DNA of 64,000 bases, taken from assembly GCA_002104905.1 (NCBI GenBank), contig MCFE01000170.1, positions 79,868 to 143,867 on the forward strand. The letters run 5' to 3'. Below are positions 11,443 to 21,592 of this stretch, in pieces (the first letter of the stretch is position 1; each line of letters opens with the position of its first letter). A program made the translations under genes and the position numbers. The stretch is from Basidiobolus meristosporus CBS 931.73. Taxonomy: Eukaryota; Basidiobolomycota; Basidiobolomycetes; Basidiobolales; Basidiobolaceae. The notes beneath the pieces were generated by a model, which saw nothing but the letters and a program-made list of their open reading frames with translations, was not told the origin of the DNA and did no database searches.

Positions 11443-12660
11443 AAAGTTCTTTGCAGATATTCAGGTGGTATTCATGGTAGAAGTAGTGGCAACCAAGCAT
11501 ATGTTTGCAAGATATATATGTTACCAGCAATACAGGGTATATGGCAACTTTGCAACTATCACACTAAAAAGCCATGAAGCTGAGGTGATAGAAGGATGTC
11601 AATTGCAGCAGGTGTGCATGTTTGTAGAGGTTAGTAAGCAGGAGGCCATAGTATTTTTTGATTCAAACTATATGTGGAATACCTAAGGTAGTGGTGGGTA
11701 AGCAAATAAAGAGGGGTGATTCTACAGCAGAGTATATGACTTGTGCCATGGGAGGTAGAAAAAGGAAATGCCATTTAGTAAAATGGTATGGTAGCAATAT
11801 ACAGAACTAGCTGTAGGCTGCCATACTGCCATGATAATGCCATCAGAGGCATGCAATGAGGCCATCAAAGCACTGTCAAGTTTTTTGCCATATAAGTCAA
11901 TAAGATATACTTGCCAGTTAGATCTGTCACAATCACATGTCATCCCTGGTCTCCAATTATCTAGCCAAGTCAAGTCAGTGAAGAAATCCCACTTCCTTCC
12001 AGAAAGTTCTGCTACATTCTAGCAACTTCTTGAAAGCTCCAAGTCAACATTACACAATGGAACATTCTATGGAAGCTTCCCATTGGAGTTTATGTAGTCC
12101 AATGCCATATATGGTAACTACTTGTCACATGACCTAGTCACATGATCATCTGACCCCTGACATATCTCCATGTGATATTCCAGTCTGTTCTTTAGTATAT
12201 TCTATCTTGGCACACTTACTCTGCCTCACCCCAGAACCCCATCAGTATTAGCCTATATCTCTTGGCATCCATATTGCCAAAAAGTATATATAGTCCTATC
12301 CTCCCATATGTATTCCTCAGTCTGATAAACACAGGTCTTGAATAAACAGCCTTGCCTTGGAAATCTGCCTTGCCTTGTTGATCCACACCTAAGCCCTTTC
12401 CTGGTCCTGCCTTGCCTAGCCCTACTCTTCTGCCTTGTGTCTATTCATAACAAGATCCACTCAAATAGCTGCAGAGTGCACTAAGATTGTAACAATGCTA
12501 TGCCACTCTTGGCTAAGCACTGTACAAGCACAGTTATGTTTTTCATTTTGATTTGGCTGTAAAATTAGCCAAATGCTGTTATGATCCCATCATAGGATTG
12601 TGTAGATGGTCATTGATTCCAAGCTGCCAATATTATAGTGGTCTCCTCATGAGATCTTGA
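11443..12660. other. Gene-less stretch, possible decayed LTR at its right
   Basis: No supportable gene. From about 12060 to 12455 the sequence looks like an LTR: a TATA-like tatatatag at about 12283-12292, a tgaataaac signal near 12340, and an end in cataaca. There is no second copy in the window to confirm it. Confidence 0.35.
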
Positions 12661-12664
12661 TGGC

Positions 12665-13621
12665 TGTTCAAGAATGGATCCTCCTGCAAGACCAAATTAA
12701 TTTTCATAGGGTTATTTTTTCACCAGTTTCTCTCTCTGCTGTGTCTTTGAGCTCCTTAGACTCTGACAGAGCTTCTACCTTTCTTTGTATGAGGTAGCCA
12801 TGCAAGTATCTTGTATAATCATCAATAAAAGTGATTAAATACTTCAGCCTGCCTAAGGATAAGCTTGCATTGGTCCACACAGATCTTGTGAATTAGATCT
12901 AATTTTAGCTTAGTTTTGATTAGCTCCAAGCTCTGAGATAGTTGACTGGCTTATTTTCTATATATGCAGACTTCACAGTGCTCCAAATTTGCTGGGGGAT
13001 CATATTTACTCTGAAATTTGCTAATCTTTGACCATTTTGTGCCAATAATCAAAATTGATGTGTCCAAATTTCCAGTGCTAAGGCATTGATGTTTCTTCCT
13101 TCAAGTTACTTGTATTGGCTTCCAGATGTGATGGAATATAAGTCAACTTGTCTAGATTCTGATCTCTGATACCCAAAACAATATGAGAGCCATTTTGATT
13201 AGTGATCCTGAATCCAGATTTGCAAAAACTGAAACTAAGTCCTTCTGCAGTAGCCTTGCTTATGGAGAGTGGGTTCTTTGTTATTTCTGATACATAGAGT
13301 ACTTCTTTGAAGGTTAGTGTGTGGCTTCTTTCACTGCTTCTGGTTCACTTGGATATCTCCTTCCCCAACAGCATTAACTGTCCTATTGTCTTCTATGAAA
13401 ACCTTCTTCAATGGGATTTCTTGGTATTGGGTAAAAAATTCATTTTGGTGTGATAGTGTTGAGGTGCTCCAAGTTAATATGCCGCATCTGAGAATCCTGT
13501 ATATGGTCATATTTAGTGTAGATATGAATAGTCTATCTTCAGTTGTTGCCACATTTTCATATGCAGGCTTCTTTTGCTTACTATCACTCTTATTGAGGCA
13601 CTAATCTGATATGTGACCCTT
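12665..13621 (-). pseudogene. Older copia element, protease/integrase part (left half)
   Basis: Minus-strand translation parallels the intact copia at 14811-15815. A block at 13552-13331 includes FFTQYQEIPLKKVFIEDNRT and VNAVGEGDIQVN, followed by decayed zinc-finger and integrase segments (FIDDYTRY-like sequence near 12820). Frames are broken throughout. It ends inside the integrase at about 12665 and continues on the other side of the younger copia insertion at 18317. Confidence 0.75.
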
Positions 13622-13626
13622 ACTTA

Positions 13627-13975
13627 TGTTGTAAAAATTTGTATTTCCACCTAAATATTCACCTAACTTAGTCACTTATATCATTGCCTTCAAATCCTAG
13701 AGAATACTGACCAAATTCCTTGTTGGGATTTACTTAGAATATTTTCACCAAAATACCAGGTACCCAGAACATGACAATTCTCAAAGTTGTCCAAACAGCC
13801 CCAAACTTTGCACACGTGATCTTGGGACCTTCCTTAACCTATTCTATGTGTTTGTAATGCCAAGACCATGTAAAAGTATAAATACTACTTTTGCGTTCAA
13901 TAAATCATTAAGTGAAAACCACATAATCTACTTGTTCTCCCAATCACTTCCAATATCTCCAAGACTCTTACAACA
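13627..13975 (+). repeat. 5' LTR of copia element
   Basis: 349 bp, starting TGTTGTAAAAATTTG and ending AGACTCTTACAACA. A TATA-like gtataaata near 13877 and a caataaatc near 13898 are the likely promoter and polyadenylation signals. Confidence 0.95.
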
Positions 13976-13995
13976 GGTTATGAGCCCCAAGCTGT
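13976..13995 (+). other. Primer-binding site matching the tRNA-iMet anticodon arm
   Basis: Directly after the 5' LTR comes GGTTATGAGCCCCAAGCTG. Its complement contains GGGGCTCATAACC, the anticodon stem-loop (CAU) of initiator methionine tRNA rather than the 3' CCA end. Drosophila copia is known to prime with such a cleaved half tRNA. The same site is conserved next to the older LTR at 19016-19034. Confidence 0.75.
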
Positions 13996-14006
13996 CACTT
14001 GCTGCA

Positions 14007-14763
14007 ATGTCTACTACTGCTATTACTGGAATTCTTCCCTCTGCTGAAAAGTTGGACAGTTCTAACAACCATGTGTGGAAGGTGAAGATGAAGATGCTGC
14101 TATAAGAAAGAGGCCTTTGGGATATTGTCATGGGAGAAGAATGCCCTCCTAAAAATGTGGGAGAGGAAGCCTCAAAGTACCAGAAGAAAGAACAAAGTGC
14201 CTTTAACTACATTTGCCTTAGTGTTAAAGACAAATTGCTAATTAAATGCTCAAGAGCAAAAACGGCAAAGAATGCCTGGAAGGCATTAGAAGACACCTAC
14301 CAGTCATGTTCAGCTGCTAAGAAAATGTATCTGAGACAAAAATTCTTTACTACAAAGATGCTGCCAGGAGAAGAAATGAAAAATCTAATTAACAGAATTA
14401 CCCTGCTGGTAGATGAGATGGAATCTGTGGGTGTACCAACTACTGATGAGGATGTGATAGTTACCATCCTGAATAGCCTGACTGACAAGTTTCAGGGCCT
14501 TGTATCAGCCTTAGAGTCCAGAACTGAAGATTTGACCTGAAATTATGTATATGGAAAGCTCCTGGATGAAGAATTAAGAAAATCAAGCGCCAATAAGAAG
14601 GAAGAAGAAAATGCTTTAATAAGCAATGATAACCAACAAAGGAGGTACCCAAGAGCCTACAAAGGCAACAGCAACCTGTTTTGCAGCTACTGCAAAAGGA
14701 AAGGACACACATCAGACTGGTGTCTTGAAAAGAAAGATAATCAGCAAAAGAAGCCTGAATATT
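14007..14763 (+). pseudogene. Copia gag (UBN2-type) with stops
   Basis: Translation from ATG 14007 gives a UBN2/gag-polypeptide-like protein: AWKALEDTYQS, LRQKFFTTKMLPGEEMKNLI and the DEDVIVTILNSL block. A zinc knuckle, CSYCKRKGHTSDWC, lies near 14682-14724. In-frame stops at about 14103 (between LL and ERGLW), 14538 and 14762 break it. The middle portion 14130-14540 is a clean 136-codon frame. The inverted older copy at 18321-19006 keeps some positions where this copy has a stop. Confidence 0.85.
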
Positions 14764-14810
14764 GAAATGCTGCTACAACTGAAGATAGACTATTCATATC
14801 TGCACTAAAT

Positions 14811-15815
14811 ATGACCACAAACAAGGATTCTCAGATGTGGTATATTGACTCTGGAGCATCTCAACACTTTACACACCAAAAAGAACTTTTTACCCAATAT
14901 CAAGAAATTCCAATCAAGAAGGTTTTCATGGGTGACAATAGAACACTTGATGCAGTGGGTGAAGGAACTATCCAAGTAAACCTTAGAAGCAGTGAAGGAA
15001 GCCATACACTGACCTTTAAAGAAGTACTCAATGTAACAGAAATAGCCAAGAACCTACTCTCAGTAAGCAAGGCCACAGCAGAAGGACTCAGTTTCAGTTT
15101 TGACAATTCTGGATGCAGGATCACTGATCAAGACGGTGCCCATATTGCTTTGGGCATCAGAGATCAGAATCTATACAGGTTGACTTATATTCCATCATAT
15201 TTAGAAGCCAATATAAGTAACTTAAATGAAGAAACACCAATGCTTTGGCATAGGAGATTTGGACACATTGATTTTGATTATTTGTGTAAAATGAACAAAG
15301 ATCAGCTAATTTCTGGAGTGAAAATTGATCCCCCAGCTAATTTGGAGCACTGTGAAGTCTGCATATATGGGAAACAAGCCAGACAACTGTTCAAGAGCTC
15401 TGGGTTAATCAAAACTAAGAAAAAATTAGTTCTAATTCACTCAGATCTGTGTGGACCTATGCAAAATTTATCCTTAGGCTGGATGAAGTATTTAAATAGT
15501 TTTAATGATGATGATACAAGATACACATGGGTCTACTTCATGGAGAGAAAGGAAGAAGCTCTGTTTAAGCTCAGGGAGTTTAAAGCCATGGTGGAGAGAG
15601 AAACTGGTGAAAAAATCAAGAAAATACACTCTGACAATGGTGGAGAATATACCTCAAAAATCTTCATCCACTTCTGCAAAATTCATGGGATAAAGCAACA
15701 GACTACTGTACCATACTCCCCACAGCAAAATGGAGTAGCAGAACAAGCTAACAGATCAATAATTGATATGTTAAGATCTATGATCCGTGATCAAAAATTA
15801 TCCTATGATTTTTGA
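14811..15815 (+). pseudogene. Copia protease and integrase
   Basis: A 334-codon open frame. The protease motif WYIDSGASQHF is at residues 9-19. The integrase HHCC zinc finger (LWHRRFGHIDF..CEVCIYGKQ) follows, then the DDE core: HSDLCGP, HSDNGGEY and NGVAEQANRS. It ends at a TGA where homologues have Trp, just before the AESVATAVYLKNR block that continues in the same frame after the stop. More stops (TAG at about 15898, then 15928 and 15977) separate it from RT. Confidence 0.9.
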
Positions 15816-16013
15816 GCGGAATCAGTTGCCACTGCTGTATACCTTAAAAATAGGAGTTATAACAGAATACTTCGTGATTCTACTCCATTTGAAGCATAGT
15901 ATGGATACAGACCAGGTACATAACATCTAAGAATATTTGGGTGTACAGCATATGGCAAAAAACTGGCCGGAAATCAGTAAAAATTTGAGCCAAAAAGTGT
16001 AAAATGCATATTT

Positions 16014-17951
16014 TTGGGCTACTGCAAAGAGAGTGAAGCATACAGACTCTACAATACCAAAGCAAAGAAGCTGATCAAGTCCAGGGATGTGTTGTTTGAT
16101 GAAAACTCAAAATTTTCACAAAAAATGACATCAGATGATGACAAAAATTTGATCTCAAGTCCACCAATTGTCAGGATTGAATCAGAGCAAAACAATGAAA
16201 ATTTTTTCACTCCAGAGGACTCTACAACCGTGGTTCAGCCAGAATCAGTGCCCAGGAATATCCCAGAAGTGATCATTCCAGTATCAAATGCCCAGAGATC
16301 CAATTGGACAAGAAATAGCCCAAATTACTCTATCAATGAGGGTACAAACTTAGCCTATGCCTATTCAGTCCATATTGATGAGCACCAGACTGTAAAAGAG
16401 GCCTTAAATAGCCCTTGGACAAAGTTTTGGAGATCTGCAATGACTGAGGAATATCAGGCCCTGATGGAAAATCAAACTTGGGACTTAGTCAAATTACCAA
16501 TCAACCAAAATTCAATTGGATGCAGATGGGTCTTCAAGACAAAATACAAGGCTGATGGTACAACTGAAAGATACAAAGCTAGACTTGTAGCCAAAGGATA
16601 CTCTCAAACCAAAGGATTTGACTATACTGAGACCTTTGCACCGGTAGCCAAGTTTAATTCCATCAGATTAATATTGGCTATTGCAGCCAAATGTAAGTTT
16701 TTTATTCATCAAATGGATGTAAAAACTGCATTTTTGAATGGAGAACTTGATGAGGATGTTTGTATGGACCAGCCTGATGGGTTTGTCAACCAAGATAACC
16801 CCCATTTGGTCTGCAAGCTTAAAAAGTCACTATATGGTCGCAAACAACCACCAAGAGCCTGGAATTGCAATATAGATTCTTATTTGGAATCTTTGAGTTT
16901 CAGAAGAAGTAATGCTGACTATAGTATATACTATAAGCCTGATAGAGCAAATCCAGTTCTATTAGCTCTATATGTGGCTGATCTTATTATAGCCGCCAAT
17001 AACCTAGAAACATTGGAAGAGACCAAATCCAGCCTATCTAAGGAGTTCAAGATGTCCAATCTAGGAGAGCTTAGTTACTACTTAGGGATTAAGTTCTCCA
17101 TAGACAGAAGTACCCAGACTATCACCCTAAGCCAATCCAAGTATATTCAAGATATACTAAAGAAGTACAAAATGGAAGACTGTAAACTGGCAGCTACCCC
17201 AATGGAGACAAACCTTAGCTTGGTCAAAACTCAACCAAATCAAGAGAGCTTGGTGCCATCTGAAAGCCCTGACTTTCCTTATCAATCTATGGTTGGCAGT
17301 CTGATGTATATCATGCTTGGAACACGTCCAGATATCTCATATTCAGTGGGAGTTGTCAGCCAACATAATCAGAACTATGGATCTGATCATATTGCAGCAG
17401 TTAAGCGGATTTTTAGATACCTAAAAGGAACTACTGATATCTGCTTAAGATACACTTATAAGGATTCAGAACAGGATCTTGTGGGATACTCTGATGCTGA
17501 TTGAGGACAAAATTTAGAAGACAGAAGATCCACCACAGGATACACCTTTCTTTACTGTAAAGGAGCAATTTCATGGAATTCAAGAAAGCAACCAACTGTA
17601 GCGCTTTCCACCACAGAGGCAGAATATATGGCAGCCTGTGAAGCTACAAAAGAAGCAATGTGGTTAAGAAAGCTTTTTACAGATTTAGGCCTATGTCAAA
17701 AAACGCCTATTACTTTCTTTCAACATAATAAAGGATGTATACAATTAGATAGAAATCCAACTTTTCATGCTAGAACCAAGCACATAGATATTAGTTATCA
17801 TTTCATATGTGAAGCTATAGAGAATAACTTAGCTAGCTTAGTTTACTGTCCTACAGATGAAATGATTGCAGACATATTTACCAAACCATTAGCTAGAGAC
17901 AAGTTTGAATATCTTAGGTCAAAATTAGGACTAGTCAGTATGAACATTTAG
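16014..17951 (+). pseudogene. Copia reverse transcriptase and RNase H
   Basis: An open frame from 16014 to 17504 carries the RVT_2 domain: GCRWVFKTKYKADG, FAPVAKFNSIR, HQMDVKTAFLNGEL and KSLYGRKQPPRAWN. The catalytic YVDD is replaced by YVAD (near 16972-16983), removing one metal-binding Asp. A TGA at 17502-17504 replaces the Trp of the SDADWG block. The frame resumes as RNase H ([20 protein letters not shown] .. [15 protein letters not shown]) to the stop at 17951. Confidence 0.9.
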
Positions 17952-17953
17952 CT

Positions 17954-17962
17954 GAGTGGGAG
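17954..17962 (+). other. Polypurine tract (plus-strand primer)
   Basis: gagtgggag sits immediately before the 3' LTR, the position and purine composition of a copia plus-strand primer. Confidence 0.8.
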
Positions 17963-18311
17963 TGTTGTAAAAATTTGTATTTCCACCTAAATATTCACCT
18001 AACTTAGTCACTTAGATCATCACCTTCAAATCCTAAAGAATACTGACCAAATTCCTTGTTGGGATTTACTTAGAATATTTTCAGCAAAATACCAGGTACC
18101 CAGAACATGAAAATTCTCAAAGTTGTCCAAACAGCCCCAAACTTTGCACACATGTTCTTGGGACCTTCCTTAACCTATTCTATGTGTTTGTAATGCCAAG
18201 ATCATGTAAAAGTATAAATACTACTTTTACATTCAATTAATCATTAAGTGAAAACCACATAATCTACTTGTTCTCCAAATCACTTCCAATATCTCCAAGA
18301 CTCTTACAACA
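17963..18311 (+). repeat. 3' LTR of copia element
   Basis: 349 bp, same length and ends as the 5' LTR. It is followed by the ACTTA target duplication. Confidence 0.95.
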
Positions 18312-18316
18312 ACTTA

Positions 18317-19034
18317 TGCATTAGTTGTAAGACAGATTGTTGTTTCCTTTGAGGGGTCCTGAGTACCTCTTTTGTTGTTTATCATTGCTTATTAAAGTAT
18401 TTTCTTCTTCCTTCTTATTTGCACTTGATTGCCTTAATTCTTCATCCTGGAGCCTTATATATGCATAATTTAAGGCAAAATCTTCATTTTTGGACTCTAG
18501 GGCTGATACAAGGCTCAGCAATTTGGTTGTCAGGCTATTCAGGATGGCAACTATAGCATTTTCATCAGTAGTTGGTGTGCTTACAGGTTCCATATCATCA
18601 ACCAACAGGGTAATTCTGTTAATTAGATTTTTCATTTCTTCTCCTGGCAGGATCTTTGTAGCAAGGAATTCTCTTCTAAGATGCATTTTCTTGGTAGCTG
18701 AACATGACTGGTAGATGTCTTCTAATACCTTCCAGGAATTCTTTGCTGCTTTTGCTCTTGAGCATTGAATTATTAATTTGTCTTTGACATTAAAGCAACT
18801 GTAGTTAAAGGCACACTGTTCTTACTTCTAGTACTTAAAGGCTTCTTCTCTGACATTTTTGGGAGAGCATTCTTCTCCCATAACCATATCCCCAAGGTCT
18901 TTTTCTTGTAGCAGCATCTTCATCTTCACCTTCCACGCTTAGTAGTATGATCCATCCAACTTTTCAGTACAGGGAAAGTTCCAGTAATGGCAGTAGAAGA
19001 CATTGCAGAGAGTGACAGCTTGGGGCTCATAACC
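18317..19034 (-). pseudogene. Older copia element, gag and primer-binding part (right half)
   Basis: A minus-strand block at 18686-18321 gives REFLATKILPGEEMKNLI, LLVDDMEPVSTPTTDENAI and further gag sequence close to 14340-14640, in opposite orientation. Upstream gag (19006-18690) is decayed. The primer-binding site (19016-19034) is intact. Joining 13621 to 18317 gives one continuous older element split by the younger insertion. Confidence 0.8.
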
Positions 19035-19381
19035 TGTTGTAAGAGCCTTGGAGATATTGGAAGTGATGAGGAGAACAAGTAGATTATGTGGATTTCACTT
19101 AATGATGTATTGAATATAAAGTAGTATTTATAGTTTTACATGGTCCTGGTAGAATAACCACATAGAATATGCTTAGGAAGGTCACAAAAGCATATACACA
19201 AAGTTTGGGGCTGTTTGGACAACTTTGCAAACTTCATGTTCTGGGTACCTGATGTTTTGGTGAAAATATTCCAGGTAAATTCTAACATGTAATTTGGTCA
19301 GTATTCCCTAAGATCTATAGGTAATAATCCAAGTGATTTAGTTGGGTGAATATTTAGTTGGAATTAAAAGCTTTTACAACA
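19035..19381 (-). repeat. 5' LTR of older inverted copia
   Basis: About 347 bp, an inverted and diverged copy of the 349-bp LTR (TGTTGTAAGAGCC on the + strand to CTTTTACAACA). It adjoins its own primer-binding site. No matching 3' LTR is present at the far left end near 12665, so the older element lost that end. Confidence 0.85.
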
Positions 19382-21592
19382 CGTTTCTGACTCACCTACC
19401 CTGAGAAAAAAATTGAGAAAAGGCTAGTAGAAAATCAACATAATATCTGCTGAGTTCCAAGTTTCACAAAACTGACAACTGTAAATATCTCAGGTACTAG
19501 CTGTTAGGCAAACAAGCAGAAACATTTTCCAGTAGGAGACTAGGTCAGCTAGCACTCATACAAAGTTTAGTAATCAGCTGCTTATTACTTCCACCAAAAA
19601 TTGCCACTGAAAATTTGAAGGAAAAATACCAGCTGAATACTAGCTGACTATTGGCAGAATACCAGCAGAATACCAGCTGAAAATCAGGTGAATTTCAAGT
19701 TTGTGATTTCTCATAGGGCTAGTTGGCAAACATATTAAAAACAAAATTCGAGATATTCCAGTGATGTAAACAAAGGCTTGAATGTCAGGGAGTTGGCTAA
19801 CTTGGTATGAAGTATAGCTGGGTGATATATTGGGGTAGTAACACAGTATAAGATCAGTAGATGCCCATCTCAATGTCCATCAGAGTAAAGTGAGGTAAAG
19901 ATTCTTCAATGTAGTCAATAGATGACATCACTCGATGGGAATGGCAGCCACGTTGCATGTGACCTGCGGAAAGCCCTTTATAGCGGGCCTACCAACCAAG
20001 AGTCGATGGTATAGAGTTTCCCAGCCCAAGGTTTCCAAAATCCCAATTATGCAGACAGACAATGCATGTATGATCCAAACAGATCAGTTGGCTCAGGGTG
20101 GCTATGAGGATGCGGGAAGCCTTTTGGCATTTATAGTAAGCAGTTCTGGATTGGGAAATGGTGCAGATATTTAGATCAATACTTAAAATAACCCATAGCA
20201 TGGGTTCCGATGCATGCTTGATCAAGCTCCGGTGCAACCTAACTACTCCTAAAAAGGACTAGTGGGTGGTCAGTTTAGATGCCTAGCAAAATATCTGGCT
20301 AGACATTTACGTCAGTGAAGTTGCTCAGGTGAGATTTTCATGCATGCCAATCAGCCACGTACGGCGACCATGTACAAGGACATCGCACACTGGAATCGGC
20401 GGGCGGTGGGCGGTGGGCGGTGGGCGATGGCTGCTCCGGAAAACCCACCTAGTTGCACATGTCGATATGGTCTAGATGGGTCGATGGAGGTTGTGGGCCA
20501 CAGACTCTAAACCTTCCAGGACCAATGACCACGTACATTGCTGGACGTCGATGTGGATTGTTGGCTACACATCCAAAGCCATTTCTCAGTAACTCATCTA
20601 CCGTCGAGGTGGTTGTCTGATAGCAATCGCCAGCATTGTACACAAACATGTTTTACCGGCACCAGTGGGCGAACGGCTGTGGCCGGTACTCACCCTGTGG
20701 TAGGTTATACACATGACTAATGGCAGACAGATGCAGCACTGTTGCCAGCAGTTTTCTCAGTCACCCAAGTCGGGACATATGGGGATAGATTCAGTCCCAA
20801 TCCGGTATCATATGGTATAAGGCTGACTCATCGGGCGAGCGGGGGCGCGATTGGCTGATGCCACTTGCTAATCAAGCTAAGACCAAATCCCTTAAACAAG
20901 TAAAAGCTGCTATGTTGAAACTTTCCAACATCTAGACTAGACAGCATCAATTAGTACAAGCCTACATGTGGCTAGGAAGCCAATCAATGTTCCCGTGGGA
21001 TTTTCTTATTTCTGAATCATGCTTGCGGCCCGCCTCTGCAACACCCAGCCAACCAGCAATCCATGGCCCCAACAAATGATCTGTCCATCCGGATGCATTT
21101 GTTCTTCATGAGCCGATTCCATATGAGCACCACCCATCGATACGGATCGGTCATTTACAAAGCGAGGTATACAGGAACCAACTGTAGCGGTAGACAACCG
21201 CCCATTGTTTTCCAGCTCGTCAATGGCCATCGACTACAGACAAGCATTATGGAATACATAGCAACCCTGTTTACCCTTTGCAGTGGTTAGCTCCACCCGA
21301 TAGGGTGAGAAATATGCCTATGTTTTGGTAGGTGGAGAGATTTAATCATCACAGTCAGATTTACCATCATCCAATATGGTAATCCAGGTGTCCAGGTGTG
21401 ACTGAATATCCAATTTGTTAGTGCATGAACGTTATCAGTATTTGGTGCACTTCAATGTTGGGTTAGATATACTCTCTCTTTACGAAGTTCAGTCTCTTCT
21501 CAAACCCTTTACAATACAGTCCCCCGATAGTTTACATCCTTCCAGTAAACTTGCTGTTGAAACCCAACCTGTTTGGGTGTCCCTCATCCTAA
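19382..21592. other. Boundary region between TE nest and host genes
   Basis: No gene supported. Left of about 19,900 it is AT-rich with short repeats of ataccagctga near 19625-19690. Right of it base composition becomes balanced. Bases 20401-20429 are a minisatellite of about four gggcggt units. The rest is presumably intergenic and 5' flanking sequence of the RalGAP gene. Confidence 0.5.
20401..20429 (+). repeat. gggcggt minisatellite
   Basis: About four tandem 7-bp units (gggcggt, the last with gggcgat). No coding role is evident. Confidence 0.8.

Larger units (their letters stand above)
13627..18311 (+). mobile_element. Ty1/copia LTR retrotransposon, complete structure, defective
   Basis: The element is 4,685 bp with two 349-bp LTRs (TGTTGT..ACAACA), a primer-binding site, gag, protease, integrase, RT, RNase H and a polypurine tract in copia order. 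The target duplication is perfect: ACTTA at 13622-13626 and at 18312-18316. By hand the LTRs differ at about 13 of 349 positions (roughly 4%), so insertion is old enough for decay. Stops interrupt gag and pol, and the RT active site is changed, so it cannot move by itself. It sits inside an older, inverted copia of the same family. Confidence 0.95.

Noticed and set aside
20401-20429. CRISPR-like direct repeats
   Set aside because: Units are contiguous 7-mers without spacers; a minisatellite in a fungal genome.
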